Shown here piece after piece: positions 22,921-29,812 of a stretch of DNA of 33,188 nucleotides. The DNA is taken from assembly GCA_022566415.1 (NCBI GenBank), contig JADFIY010000008.1, forward strand, positions 1-33,188. Reading direction: 5' to 3'. How positions within the stretch are numbered: the stretch's first letter is position 1; each line of letters begins with the position of its first letter. The position numbers and the translations under genes are program-made. Origin of the DNA: Acidobacteriota bacterium (lineage in GTDB: Bacteria; Actinomycetota; Acidimicrobiia; Spongiisociales; UBA5794). Under the pieces are notes generated by a model. That model did no database searches, had not been told where the DNA came from, and worked only from the letters and a program-made list of their open reading frames with translations.

Positions 22921-22960
22921 GAGCGGAAAAATGGCTCCATTTCTGTCGAGACGACCGGTC
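22921..22960. repeat. Dispersed 40-nt element, copy 2
   Basis: Partner of 8660-8699 with the same block order ending in AGACGACCGGTC. It contains the exact palindrome AAATGGCTCCATTT, which on the minus strand is followed by two more T, a possible weak terminator for the small membrane ORF. Confidence 0.72.
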
Positions 22961-22976
22961 ACCAATCGGTGCGGCG

Positions 22977-23072
22977 CTACGGCGCCAACCCTGTAGTTGC
23001 CAGCTTCACGGCAAACGCAGCAACGATCAGGACCACCAACCCGAGGACGACGAAAGCGGTGAACGGCCGCAT
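22977..23072 (-). CDS. Tiny single-pass membrane protein
   Basis: A 31-residue ORF, MRPFTAF then a strong hydrophobic segment (VVLGLVVLIVAAFAVKLA) and a short TTGLAP tail. Codons and composition are protein-like. The in-frame residues just upstream (AIVAE) look as if they continue the protein, and palindromic copy 2 begins 20 bases upstream, so the N-terminus may have been cut off by that element. No clear ribosome site. Function unknown. Confidence 0.5.
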   Translation of the reverse strand: MRPFTAFVVLGLVVLIVAAFAVKLATTGLAP

Positions 23073-23091
23073 CTCGGCGACGATAGCCCTT

Positions 23092-23161
23092 AGAGGCTCC
23101 GCAAATAGGGCACGATCCGGTCTGTGTCGGCGAAGGCCATTTGCGGAGCCGTGGCCCGAGC
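23092..23161. repeat. Palindromic element, copy 2
   Basis: GGCTCCGCAAAT (23095-23106) and ATTTGCGGAGCC (23139-23150) form an exact 12-bp stem around a 32-bp centre. It is a direct repeat of copy 1; the two copies bracket the tiny membrane ORF and the 40-nt element. Confidence 0.9.
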
Positions 23162-23163
23162 GT

Positions 23164-23263
23164 CTTCAGTCTTCAGCCCTCAGCCCTCATCAAGACAAGA
23201 GGTCCCTCGCCGGTCGACCCCGACTGACGACCCTTGACTGATGACTGTCGACTGATGACCGGC
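23164..23263. repeat. Heptad repeat tract G
   Basis: CTTCAGT, CTTCAGC, CCTCAGC, CCTCATC, then a spacer, then GACTGAC, GACCCTT, GACTGAT, GACTGTC, GACTGAT, GACCGGC (23222-23263). The 7-bp period is kept. Confidence 0.85.
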
Positions 23264-23273
23264 CTGCCGACTT

Positions 23274-23290
23274 GAGGCGCCAAGCGCCTC
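23274..23290 (+). promoter_or_regulatory. Hairpin in front of rex
   Basis: GAGGCGC, loop CAA, GCGCCTC: an exact 7-bp stem ending 4 bases before the first possible rex ATG. It could control access to the start. It does not match the known Rex operator. Confidence 0.45.
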
Positions 23291-23306
23291 GGTAATGTGT
23301 CCGACG

Positions 23307-23930
23307 ATGGCAAACATCCCACCTGCGACCGTCGCCAGGCTTCCCCTATACCTGCGGAGTCTCGCCTCGCTCCCGTCCGACCGGCCGACCTGTTCATCGG
23401 AAGAGCTCGCCCAGATCGCAGGGGTACAGTCGGCTCAAGTGCGCAAGGACCTCTCCCTGGTCGGGCTTCGGGGTGTGCGCGGCGTCGGCTACGACATCGA
23501 CGGGCTCCGCCTCCAGCTCACCAGGCTCCTCGGGCTCGACCACGAGGTTCGAGTCGTCATCGTGGGTGCCGGCAATCTGGGAAGGGCCCTCGCCGATTTC
23601 GCCGGCTTCCGTGAGTGGGGGTTCACCATCGTGGGTCTCGTCGACAACGATCCCGCCAAGATCGGCACCACGGTGGCGGGCGTACCCGTCAACGCCCTGT
23701 CCGACCTCGATCGCGTCGTCGGCGACGGCGAGGTGTCTATCGGCATCATCGCCACCCCACCCGGCGCCGCCCAGGACGTTGCACAGCGGCTTGCCGATAC
23801 CGGGATCCGCTCCATCCTCAACTTCGCCCCGACCGTGTTGCGTGTCGATGGAATCGAGGTGCGCCGTGTGGACCTGTCATCCGAGTTGCAGATCCTGGCC
23901 CACCACCTCCACGGACCAGGTGCACTCTGA
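23307..23930 (+). CDS. rex: Redox-sensing transcriptional repressor Rex
   Basis: A 207-residue NADH/NAD+ sensor. The winged-helix N-terminus is IPPATVARLPLYLRSLASL, then SSEELAQIAGVQSAQVRKDLS and the wing GLRGVRGVGYDI. The Rossmann NAD-binding motif is VVIVGAGNLGRALADF. IGIIATPPGAAQDVAQRL, SILNFAPTVLRV and the C-terminal VDLSSELQILAHH domain-swap helix complete the family pattern. Rex normally represses fermentation and respiratory genes when NADH is low. The ATG at 23307 is used; an ATG at 23295 is also possible. The neighbouring respiratory genes are plausible targets, but no TTGTGAA-N4-TTCACAA operator was found in the window. Confidence 0.92.
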   Translation: MANIPPATVARLPLYLRSLASLPSDRPTCSSEELAQIAGVQSAQVRKDLSLVGLRGVRGVGYDIDGLRLQLTRLLGLDHEVRVVIVGAGNLGRALADFAGFREWGFTIVGLVDNDPAKIGTTVAGVPVNALSDLDRVVGDGEVSIGIIATPPGAAQDVAQRLADTGIRSILNFAPTVLRVDGIEVRRVDLSSELQILAHHLHGPGAL

Positions 23931-23948
23931 GAGCTCTGATCGACTCGA

Positions 23949-24422
23949 CTACTCGGCGACGTCTCGCTCGTAGCGGTCGAGGGCGAGGACGAACATGACG
24001 AAGAGGATGAACGCCGCGATGGCCATCGCGATGGCCGGTACCCGCACCTGCAGGGCGTTTAGGCCTTCGATATCCGCGGGGCGGATCCCGCGAGGCGCGT
24101 AGACGGTGAACAAGATCCCTCCGATTGTCAGCCAGCCAAAGGCAGCGGCGCCGACGACGAGGAACCCCAATCGGGATCCCAGGTTGGTGGATAGCACGAG
24201 CCAGATGGCACCGATGAAAGTGGCAACGGCCGCGATCGCAACGGTCACCCCCCGCATCATGACCGAGAAGTCGGTCAGCTCACCGGCGTCGTCGACCCGG
24301 TTGTAGACCCTGCCAACGAGTTCTTGCGCGGTCTCCCGCACGAACGGGATCATGGCAAGCAGAATCGCGAGCAGACCGAGTAACGCCAGCCACTCGAGCC
24401 TGCTCGCTCCACGTTGGTTCAT
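23949..24422 (-). CDS. Four-helix membrane protein of the bc operon
   Basis: A 157-residue protein with four hydrophobic segments: about 10-27, 57-78, 84-108 and 131-150. There is a soluble loop with RVDDAGELTDF after the first, and a cytoplasmic tail DRYERDVAE. No cofactor motif is visible and no family was recognised. Its ATG overlaps the stop of the cytochrome c gene (TGATG), so it is the last gene of the bc-type operon and probably an accessory or assembly subunit. Confidence 0.68.
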   Translation of the reverse strand: MNQRGASRLEWLALLGLLAILLAMIPFVRETAQELVGRVYNRVDDAGELTDFSVMMRGVTVAIAAVATFIGAIWLVLSTNLGSRLGFLVVGAAAFGWLTIGGILFTVYAPRGIRPADIEGLNALQVRVPAIAMAIAAFILFVMFVLALDRYERDVAE

Positions 24423-26044
24423 CACAACGTCCTCTCGTACAGGGCGATCAGCAAGATGTCATCCGCAGTCAGCGAGGCTCCCCAACCCGGCATTCGTCCA
24501 GTGCCGATCCCGTTGACACCGTAATTCGCCGCACTTGCCGATCCCTCGATGACGAACTCGACATGATCTTCGAGGGCCGGGAACTGCACGAGGGTGCGCC
24601 CGTCGTTGATGGCTGGTGCCCAGGCGCCCCGACCGGGGCCGACCTCGAACGTCGAACCGGCGCTGTAACCACCGGTGTGGCACCGGGCGCAAGTGCTGTT
24701 GAACAACCCGACGGCCCGGGTGGCGTCCTCCACGGAAACCGGCGCACCGGCCCGTTCACTCATGGCGGCAGCAACCTCGTCGAAGTCGACGGACCACGGC
24801 ATCAGCTCGGCGGACTGGTTCAGGAATTCGAGGCCCTCGAGCAATGGCTCGAGAAAGTCATCCTCCTTGTCCGCCTTGATTTGGATGAGCAGCAGGTCGC
24901 CCTTGAGAGCTTCAAGCATCCGTTCGGCAGCGTCGAGGTCCGGGATCGGGATGCCGGCGTCGTCGGTGTTGGTAAAGGCGTTTGTCGGATCGAAGGCAAT
25001 TTCGTATGCCTGTTGCTGGATGCGGTTCGCAGTTCCGTCGGCGTTGAACGCCAGCTCGGTGAGCTGCTCGTAGGAGATGTCGGCGATTTCGGTCAGACGC
25101 GGCTCGATGCCATCGGTGAGCCCATCGCGATCGGTGTCGAGGCCGGGCTCGTCGCAGGTGGTGAGGGCGAGCTTCGCCGACTCCGGTGTGCAGGTGCCTG
25201 CTCCTCCCATCAGGTCGAGCATCTCGTCGGTGAGGCCGCCGGTGACCTCGATGATGGCCTTGGCGTCGGTGACGTCGTCGATCCGTGCCTGCTGACGGTT
25301 GATGCGCACCTGGGTGGCTGTTTCTCCGGTCTCGACCCGCAGCACCGCCGCGGTTACCCGTTTGTCGGTCTTGGCAACGACATCAGCCTGCGGAATCTGC
25401 CTGGAGCGGATGTAGGCGATCACCTGATCTATCTCCTGCGATGTCATCGCGCCGCCCCCGAGGAGGCCGTTCGCCGGCATCGGGGTGCCCCGGCGCCCGT
25501 ACTCGACCACGAACTCGACCTCGCTCTCGTCGAATCGGTACAGCACGTCGTTGAGGGACGGCACCAACCAGGCCGACTCCACCCCGCTGCGTGGCTCGAC
25601 AAACTGGAAGACTCCGCCACCAAGGTCTTCGCCGTGGCATTCGAAGCACTCGAACTGATGGAACCACCTGTCGCCCTCGTCGATGTCGAGCTCGCTGAGC
25701 GTTTCGATCGCATCCGCCTGGCGATTGGCTTCGTTGAACGCGTACCACGGCAGCAAGATGGCCATGCCGGCTGCGGCGATCACCGCTGCCCGCAGCACTC
25801 TGGTGGTGTGCACGTTCTCCAACTCGTCGTCGGACATATACGGCGTCTGATTCAGCGGCAGACGCTCGCCGGTCGCAGACCGAGACCGGCGGCTGTTGAC
25901 GAACAGGTATGCCAACCAGGCGAGAAGTGCCACCATCACGAGGATGAGGACAACCGCCCCGATGCCGAAGCCGCCGCCCGTCGACGTAACTTCCGGTTGA
26001 GCCGCGGCGAAGACGATGAGGCGTGAGTTCAGCGCCTCAGACAC
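24422..26044 (-). CDS. Membrane-anchored cytochrome c with two CxxCH sites
   Basis: A 540-residue protein. Two membrane segments (about 26-49 and 86-102) precede the first heme site C133-F-E-C-H137. A region of about 290 residues with a calcium-loop-like DTDRDGLTDGIE follows, then the second heme site C452-A-R-C-H456 with RMPGWG as a candidate Met ligand. It would carry electrons out of the Rieske/cytochrome b complex. GTG start; it overlaps the end of the Rieske gene by 8 bases. The large spacer between the two heme domains is unusual for a bc-complex cytochrome and may bind a partner. Confidence 0.85.
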   Translation of the reverse strand: MSEALNSRLIVFAAAQPEVTSTGGGFGIGAVVLILVMVALLAWLAYLFVNSRRSRSATGERLPLNQTPYMSDDELENVHTTRVLRAAVIAAAGMAILLPWYAFNEANRQADAIETLSELDIDEGDRWFHQFECFECHGEDLGGGVFQFVEPRSGVESAWLVPSLNDVLYRFDESEVEFVVEYGRRGTPMPANGLLGGGAMTSQEIDQVIAYIRSRQIPQADVVAKTDKRVTAAVLRVETGETATQVRINRQQARIDDVTDAKAIIEVTGGLTDEMLDLMGGAGTCTPESAKLALTTCDEPGLDTDRDGLTDGIEPRLTEIADISYEQLTELAFNADGTANRIQQQAYEIAFDPTNAFTNTDDAGIPIPDLDAAERMLEALKGDLLLIQIKADKEDDFLEPLLEGLEFLNQSAELMPWSVDFDEVAAAMSERAGAPVSVEDATRAVGLFNSTCARCHTGGYSAGSTFEVGPGRGAWAPAINDGRTLVQFPALEDHVEFVIEGSASAANYGVNGIGTGRMPGWGASLTADDILLIALYERTL

Positions 26045-26900
26045 AGAACGGGCCCTGCGGGTATTGCGCCGTCTTGTTCTTGGAACGAGCGGTCTCGACG
26101 ATCACTCCGGTCTGGATGATGAGGTCGCCGGCGTCGTTCACTTCGACTCCGAATCGGTCGAGGTTCCTCGGGGCCGGTCCTGCTTCATATTCCCCGTGGA
26201 TGTTGTACTTGGAGCCGTGGCAGGGGCACTCGAAGCCCTGCGATGGAACGCAGCTCGGCACCCGGCAACCAAGATGGACACACTTCTGCCACAAGGCCAT
26301 GACGCCGACGCCGTCGGCTTCGCCACCGGCAATGACGAACGGGGTGTTTTCGAACGAGGACCCTTCGAGCTGGTCGAGATCGAAGGTGACGAGCCAGGAT
26401 TGGGCGGACGCCCTGAACAGCGGGACGACGGCGCCGGCGACGCTGATCTCTCTCTTGATCTCCTCGAGGTTGCCGACGTTGACCGGTGAACCGAACCCAC
26501 CCCTCAGCTTCGGCCAGATGAAGGCAAGGGAGGCGAGCGCAAACTGGAGAAGGAACAATCCGAACACGGCGAGGAGCGCCCGGTTGAAGAACTGCCGTCT
26601 GGTGACGTTGTATTCAGCGACGGTGACTTCGATTTGATCGGTGAGCGGGTCGGCCGTTGCCTCCGGTGGCGCCTCGACGACGGTGGCAACGGCAGCAACC
26701 GTGACTTCGTCGTCGGCGGCCTGTTGCTCGGCCTTCATGGCTCGCGACGCCTCGTCGGCCTGTCTCGCCTTGACGTCGAGCTCTTCGACGGTAACCGGCC
26801 CTGCCGAAGGGTCGCGCCTGAAGGCGACCGCGAAGATCCCGAGCACGGCGAGCGCTCCGGTGATGAGGATGCCGATGATGAAGATGCTTGTTGCGTCCAT
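26037..26900 (-). CDS. qcrA: Rieske iron-sulfur protein of a cytochrome bc complex
   Basis: A 287-residue protein. One N-terminal helix (5-27), a charged and Ala/Glu-rich linker, then a second helix after TRRQFFNRA (about 106-130), as in actinobacterial QcrA with extra helices. The [2Fe-2S] motifs are CVHLGC and CPCHGSKY, with two further cysteines (PSC) nearby for the disulfide. It transfers electrons from menaquinol to cytochrome c. ATG start, three bases after the subunit IV stop, and it overlaps the cytochrome c gene. Gene order b, IV, Rieske, c matches bc complexes of the actinobacterial/Chloroflexi type. Confidence 0.92.
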   Translation of the reverse strand: MDATSIFIIGILITGALAVLGIFAVAFRRDPSAGPVTVEELDVKARQADEASRAMKAEQQAADDEVTVAAVATVVEAPPEATADPLTDQIEVTVAEYNVTRRQFFNRALLAVFGLFLLQFALASLAFIWPKLRGGFGSPVNVGNLEEIKREISVAGAVVPLFRASAQSWLVTFDLDQLEGSSFENTPFVIAGGEADGVGVMALWQKCVHLGCRVPSCVPSQGFECPCHGSKYNIHGEYEAGPAPRNLDRFGVEVNDAGDLIIQTGVIVETARSKNKTAQYPQGPFCV

Positions 26901-26903
26901 GTC

Positions 26904-27830
26904 CTAGTCGAGAATCGTCAATAGGTCGTCGAAGAAAATGCCGTCTCGCCATGGGAACACGAAGTTGAACCCGGGTCCCCTGAAGAAGGAGCCGAAGATG
27001 GTGAGGATCGCCGCCGCGACAATGAAGAAGGTGAAGATCATGATGGCCAGCTTGCGGTCGGAGGGCCGGATCGACGGGTTTCGGTCCACATAGGGGATGA
27101 ACATCAGCGCGATCAGGCCGAACGTTGGGATGAACACTCCTGCCACCATCGGGTCGAAGTAGGCCAGCAGCTCCTGAAGCCCGAGGAAGTACCACGGCGC
27201 CTTGGACGGGTTCGGCTGCTCATTGAAGTTGGCGAACTCGAGGAGCGGTGCGTCGACGAAGATCGAAACAGCAGTCAGGACCACCAGGATCACAAGCAAC
27301 GCCACAAACTCGATCGCCAGCAGATGTGGCCAGACGCTCACCTTGTCCGTCGGTTCCCGCTTGACCTGCTGGATCGCTCCCGCTTTGACGACGGTGAGCA
27401 GGCGCTGGGTGCGAACTCCCTCGGGAACCGCGGGGGCGGGAGCGGGGGCTGTGGTGGTCGGCGGCGGGGCGGTGGCAACCGCGGTTCCCCCACCGGCAGG
27501 GGTGGCGATGGTCGGGTCTGGTAGCCCGTCGTGCTTGGCCCTTGCCCGCGTCGCGCGCAGCAATATTGCCTCCGGCACCCCGGTCTCTACAGACAAGGCA
27601 GCGACGTCGATGCCGCCGTTACCTGATGCAACCGGCGGCGCTGCCGGTGCGGTCTCGGGAGGGGCAGGGGCAGGAGCTGGTTCGGTTTCCGCAGGAGCCG
27701 GTTCGGCCGGCGACGATGCTGCAGGAGCTTCCCCGGTCATCTCGGCGAGTACCTCTTCGACCGGGCGACCTTCCGCCTTCGCTCTGGCCTCTGCCGAGCG
27801 CCGCAGGATGTCTTCTGGGATGTCGGCCAC
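26904..27830 (-). CDS. Cytochrome b/b6 subunit IV with N-terminal repeated helical motif
   Basis: A 308-residue protein. The C-terminal ~160 residues are subunit-IV-like (PetD/C-terminal cytochrome b): WPHLLAIEFVALLV, NPSKAPWYFLGLQELLAYFDP with the Qo-site-like region, and two more helices. The N-terminal ~150 residues are an Ala/Pro-rich extension carrying two copies of a short helical motif: IPEDILRRSAEARAKAEGR (from residue 4) and VPEAILLRATRARAKHDG (from about residue 82). The same motif occurs twice in the CcoP-like protein at 31760. GTG start with GGAGGAG overlapping the cytochrome b stop, a tight operon arrangement. The extension is probably a docking arm. Confidence 0.88.
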   Translation of the reverse strand: MADIPEDILRRSAEARAKAEGRPVEEVLAEMTGEAPAASSPAEPAPAETEPAPAPAPPETAPAAPPVASGNGGIDVAALSVETGVPEAILLRATRARAKHDGLPDPTIATPAGGGTAVATAPPPTTTAPAPAPAVPEGVRTQRLLTVVKAGAIQQVKREPTDKVSVWPHLLAIEFVALLVILVVLTAVSIFVDAPLLEFANFNEQPNPSKAPWYFLGLQELLAYFDPMVAGVFIPTFGLIALMFIPYVDRNPSIRPSDRKLAIMIFTFFIVAAAILTIFGSFFRGPGFNFVFPWRDGIFFDDLLTILD

Positions 27831-27840
27831 GGGCTCCTCC

Positions 27841-28617
27841 TTAGAGCGGACCGGATACGCCGCCGTCTTTACGCACCCGCCAGAAGTGCACGGACATGAA
27901 CAGCACGATGATGAACGGGAGGAACAACACGTGGAGCACATACCACCGCAGCAGCGTGTCCGCTGAGATCTGCACCCCCCCGATCAGAGCGAAACTGACG
28001 CTATCTCCGAACACCGGCGCATACGACCCCATCGTCGAACCGACGGTGAAGGCCCACAGCGCCAGCTGATCCCACGGGAGTAGGTAGCCGCTGAACGACA
28101 GCAGCAGCGTCAGCAGCAACAGGATGACGCCGACGACCCAGTTGAACTCCCGAGGTGGCTTGTAGGCGCCGTGATAGAACACTCGCGTCATGTGGAGGAA
28201 CACAGTCAGCACCATGAGGTGCGCTCCCCACCGATGCATGTTGCGCACGAACTGGCCGAAGGCGACGTCTGTAGCAAGCGCCTGGATGTCGATGTACGCC
28301 TGGGGCGACGTTGGCCGGTAGTAGAACATGAGGAAGATCCCGGTGATGGTCAGCACCACGAACAGGAAGAACGACAGGCCCCCGAGGCACAGGGTGTAGG
28401 ACAGGCGGACCCCATGCCGCTTCACCTTGACCGGGTGCAGGTGGTACATCACGTTGTTCATCACCACGTAGGAGCGGTTCCTCGGTGTGTCCGAGTACCC
28501 ACCTCGAAACGGTGAGCCGGGCCGGAAGATCGAGGTCCACACCTGGCTGGAGCGAAACTGCTCGGACAAATCGTTGAGCAGCCCGGTGATCCCTCCGTTG
28601 CCGTTACCTTCCGCCAC
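27841..28617 (-). CDS. Cytochrome b6-type subunit of the bc complex
   Basis: A 258-residue protein with four helices and the two heme-b His pairs: [20 protein letters not shown] in helix B/C and [25 protein letters not shown] in helix [14 protein letters not shown] is the Qo-site loop. It is the short b6 form, with the C-terminal half encoded by the next gene. GTG start with GAGGGA nearby. The N-terminal ~50 residues ([20 protein letters not shown]) are a soluble extension. Confidence 0.92.
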   Translation of the reverse strand: MAEGNGNGGITGLLNDLSEQFRSSQVWTSIFRPGSPFRGGYSDTPRNRSYVVMNNVMYHLHPVKVKRHGVRLSYTLCLGGLSFFLFVVLTITGIFLMFYYRPTSPQAYIDIQALATDVAFGQFVRNMHRWGAHLMVLTVFLHMTRVFYHGAYKPPREFNWVVGVILLLLTLLLSFSGYLLPWDQLALWAFTVGSTMGSYAPVFGDSVSFALIGGVQISADTLLRWYVLHVLFLPFIIVLFMSVHFWRVRKDGGVSGPL

Positions 28618-28650
28618 CTGTTCCCTCTCTGGTTCCTGGCTGTTTCACGT

Positions 28651-29097
28651 TCAAGTCCGCAATCCGTACGCGTACCCGTTCTTGAAGTCTCGTTGCCCGG
28701 TATCCAATTCCCATGGTGCGTTGGTGAATTCGACCGCATTCTCGGCGAGCGAGCCGGCGAACTTACCGAGGCTGATCACCCCGGTCGGGCAGCGGTCGAC
28801 GCACAAGGCGCACCGGGTGCATTCGTCCTCGTCGACGATGAACACGCCTTGGTTCTCTGCGTCGTCGGCCGGGTTGTCGACGTTCGCTGCCTCGGCGATC
28901 ACGTCGACGGACAGGTAGTGGATGCACTTCCATGGGCAAATGTCGACGCAGCCCTCGCAGAGGATGCATTCGGCCTCATCGATGTGCAGGAACTGCTTTG
29001 GTTTCACCGCCGCGGTCAGGTAGTCCCCTTCGACGGCGGCGAGCTGATAATCGTCGCGCATCGGCGGTATCTCGAACCAAACATCACTCTTCGCCAT
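28651..29097 (-). CDS. 2[4Fe-4S] ferredoxin-type protein of the bc operon
   Basis: A 148-residue soluble protein with two cluster motifs, CILCEGCVDICPWKC and CTRCALCVDRCPTG, separated by about 35 residues. This is the spacing of a 2[4Fe-4S] ferredoxin with an insert. A 35-residue N-terminal arm and a 35-residue C-terminal tail lie outside the fold. It sits between a membrane protein and cytochrome b in the same operon (TGATG overlap upstream), suggesting that it feeds or taps electrons at the bc complex. Ferredoxins are not standard bc-complex subunits. Confidence 0.9.
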   Translation of the reverse strand: MAKSDVWFEIPPMRDDYQLAAVEGDYLTAAVKPKQFLHIDEAECILCEGCVDICPWKCIHYLSVDVIAEAANVDNPADDAENQGVFIVDEDECTRCALCVDRCPTGVISLGKFAGSLAENAVEFTNAPWELDTGQRDFKNGYAYGLRT

Positions 29098-29681
29098 CAG
29101 TCCTCCACGCGGATGGGTCGGCCGTATTCGGAGATTCGCTGCGGCTTCGGCTGGTCCTTCTTCTTGTCATAGTTCTGCCAGAGGACCATGGCGGCGGCCA
29201 CCACGATCAGGGTCGTGAACGCGTACCCGCCGACGACCATGTCCTTGAACGTCTCGTAGGTGATCGTGAGCTCATTGCCGAGCACGAGGACGGGCGGGAT
29301 GGTGAGGAGGGTCCTCGCCGATGTCCACTCCAGCGGACCTTGCGCCAGCGTCAGCATCTGATTGGGGATGACGCCGAACACGATGATCATGAGAGCGGTG
29401 AACAGGCCGGCACCCAGGGTCGCCGTCACCCAGGTCAGCGGGCGATCGTAGACAAAGGCCAACGTGGCCCCAGCCATGGCAAGCAGCACCCCGCCCAGCG
29501 CGATGTTCTGGGCGATCGTTACCCATAACCAGCCGCGTGGGACCAGCGAGTACACCTCGGCTCCGAGGTCGTCCAGCACCGGCGCCTCGGTGGCATGCAC
29601 GAGCCATGAGCCGACGATGACGGTGACTAGGCCAATCGCAATCGCGGCCAAACCGATGCCGAGCTTCACTCGATCGCTCAG
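29097..29681 (-). CDS. First gene of the bc operon: four-helix membrane protein
   Basis: A 194-residue protein with four hydrophobic segments (about 9-27, 52-76, 84-106 and 155-174 from the CTG) and a Lys-rich cytoplasmic tail ending in SEYGRPIRVED. Not recognised. The start is debatable. A GTG at 29669 has no ribosome site at good distance, while a CTG at 29681, four codons earlier, has AGGAGGAGG five bases upstream and gives MSDRVKLG; I use the CTG. The stop overlaps the ferredoxin start. As the leading gene with a ferredoxin next, it may anchor that protein to the complex. Confidence 0.7.
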   Translation of the reverse strand: MSDRVKLGIGLAAIAIGLVTVIVGSWLVHATEAPVLDDLGAEVYSLVPRGWLWVTIAQNIALGGVLLAMAGATLAFVYDRPLTWVTATLGAGLFTALMIIVFGVIPNQMLTLAQGPLEWTSARTLLTIPPVLVLGNELTITYETFKDMVVGGYAFTTLIVVAAAMVLWQNYDKKKDQPKPQRISEYGRPIRVED

Positions 29682-29706
29682 TGGATCCTCCTCCTGGTCT
29701 GTGCCA

Positions 29707-29714
29707 ATTGTATA
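29707..29714 (-). promoter_or_regulatory. -10 element of the bc operon
   Basis: On the minus strand, TATACAAT lies about 25 bases before the CTG start and about 12 bases before the ribosome site, giving a short leader. The -35 region is weak. The spacer to the divergent ccoNO gene (29682-29812) must also hold the opposite promoter. Confidence 0.5.
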
Positions 29715-29812
29715 GCCGGTTCGAAGCAGCGGAAATCATCGGCACACTCTCGGTCCACGCGAGGCTCGCGGCTAGGCTTTCGCCCGCCGCGATGGAGCCG
29801 GAATGAGACGAC

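Noticed and set aside
24563-26026. A 487-codon plus-strand frame opposite the cytochrome c gene
   Set aside because: No domain is seen, and it is fully covered by a gene with two CxxCH sites on the other strand.
29682-29812. Rex operator between the divergent respiratory operons
   Set aside because: No sequence close to TTGTGAA-N4-TTCACAA was found; the short TTCGAA near 29720 is not enough.
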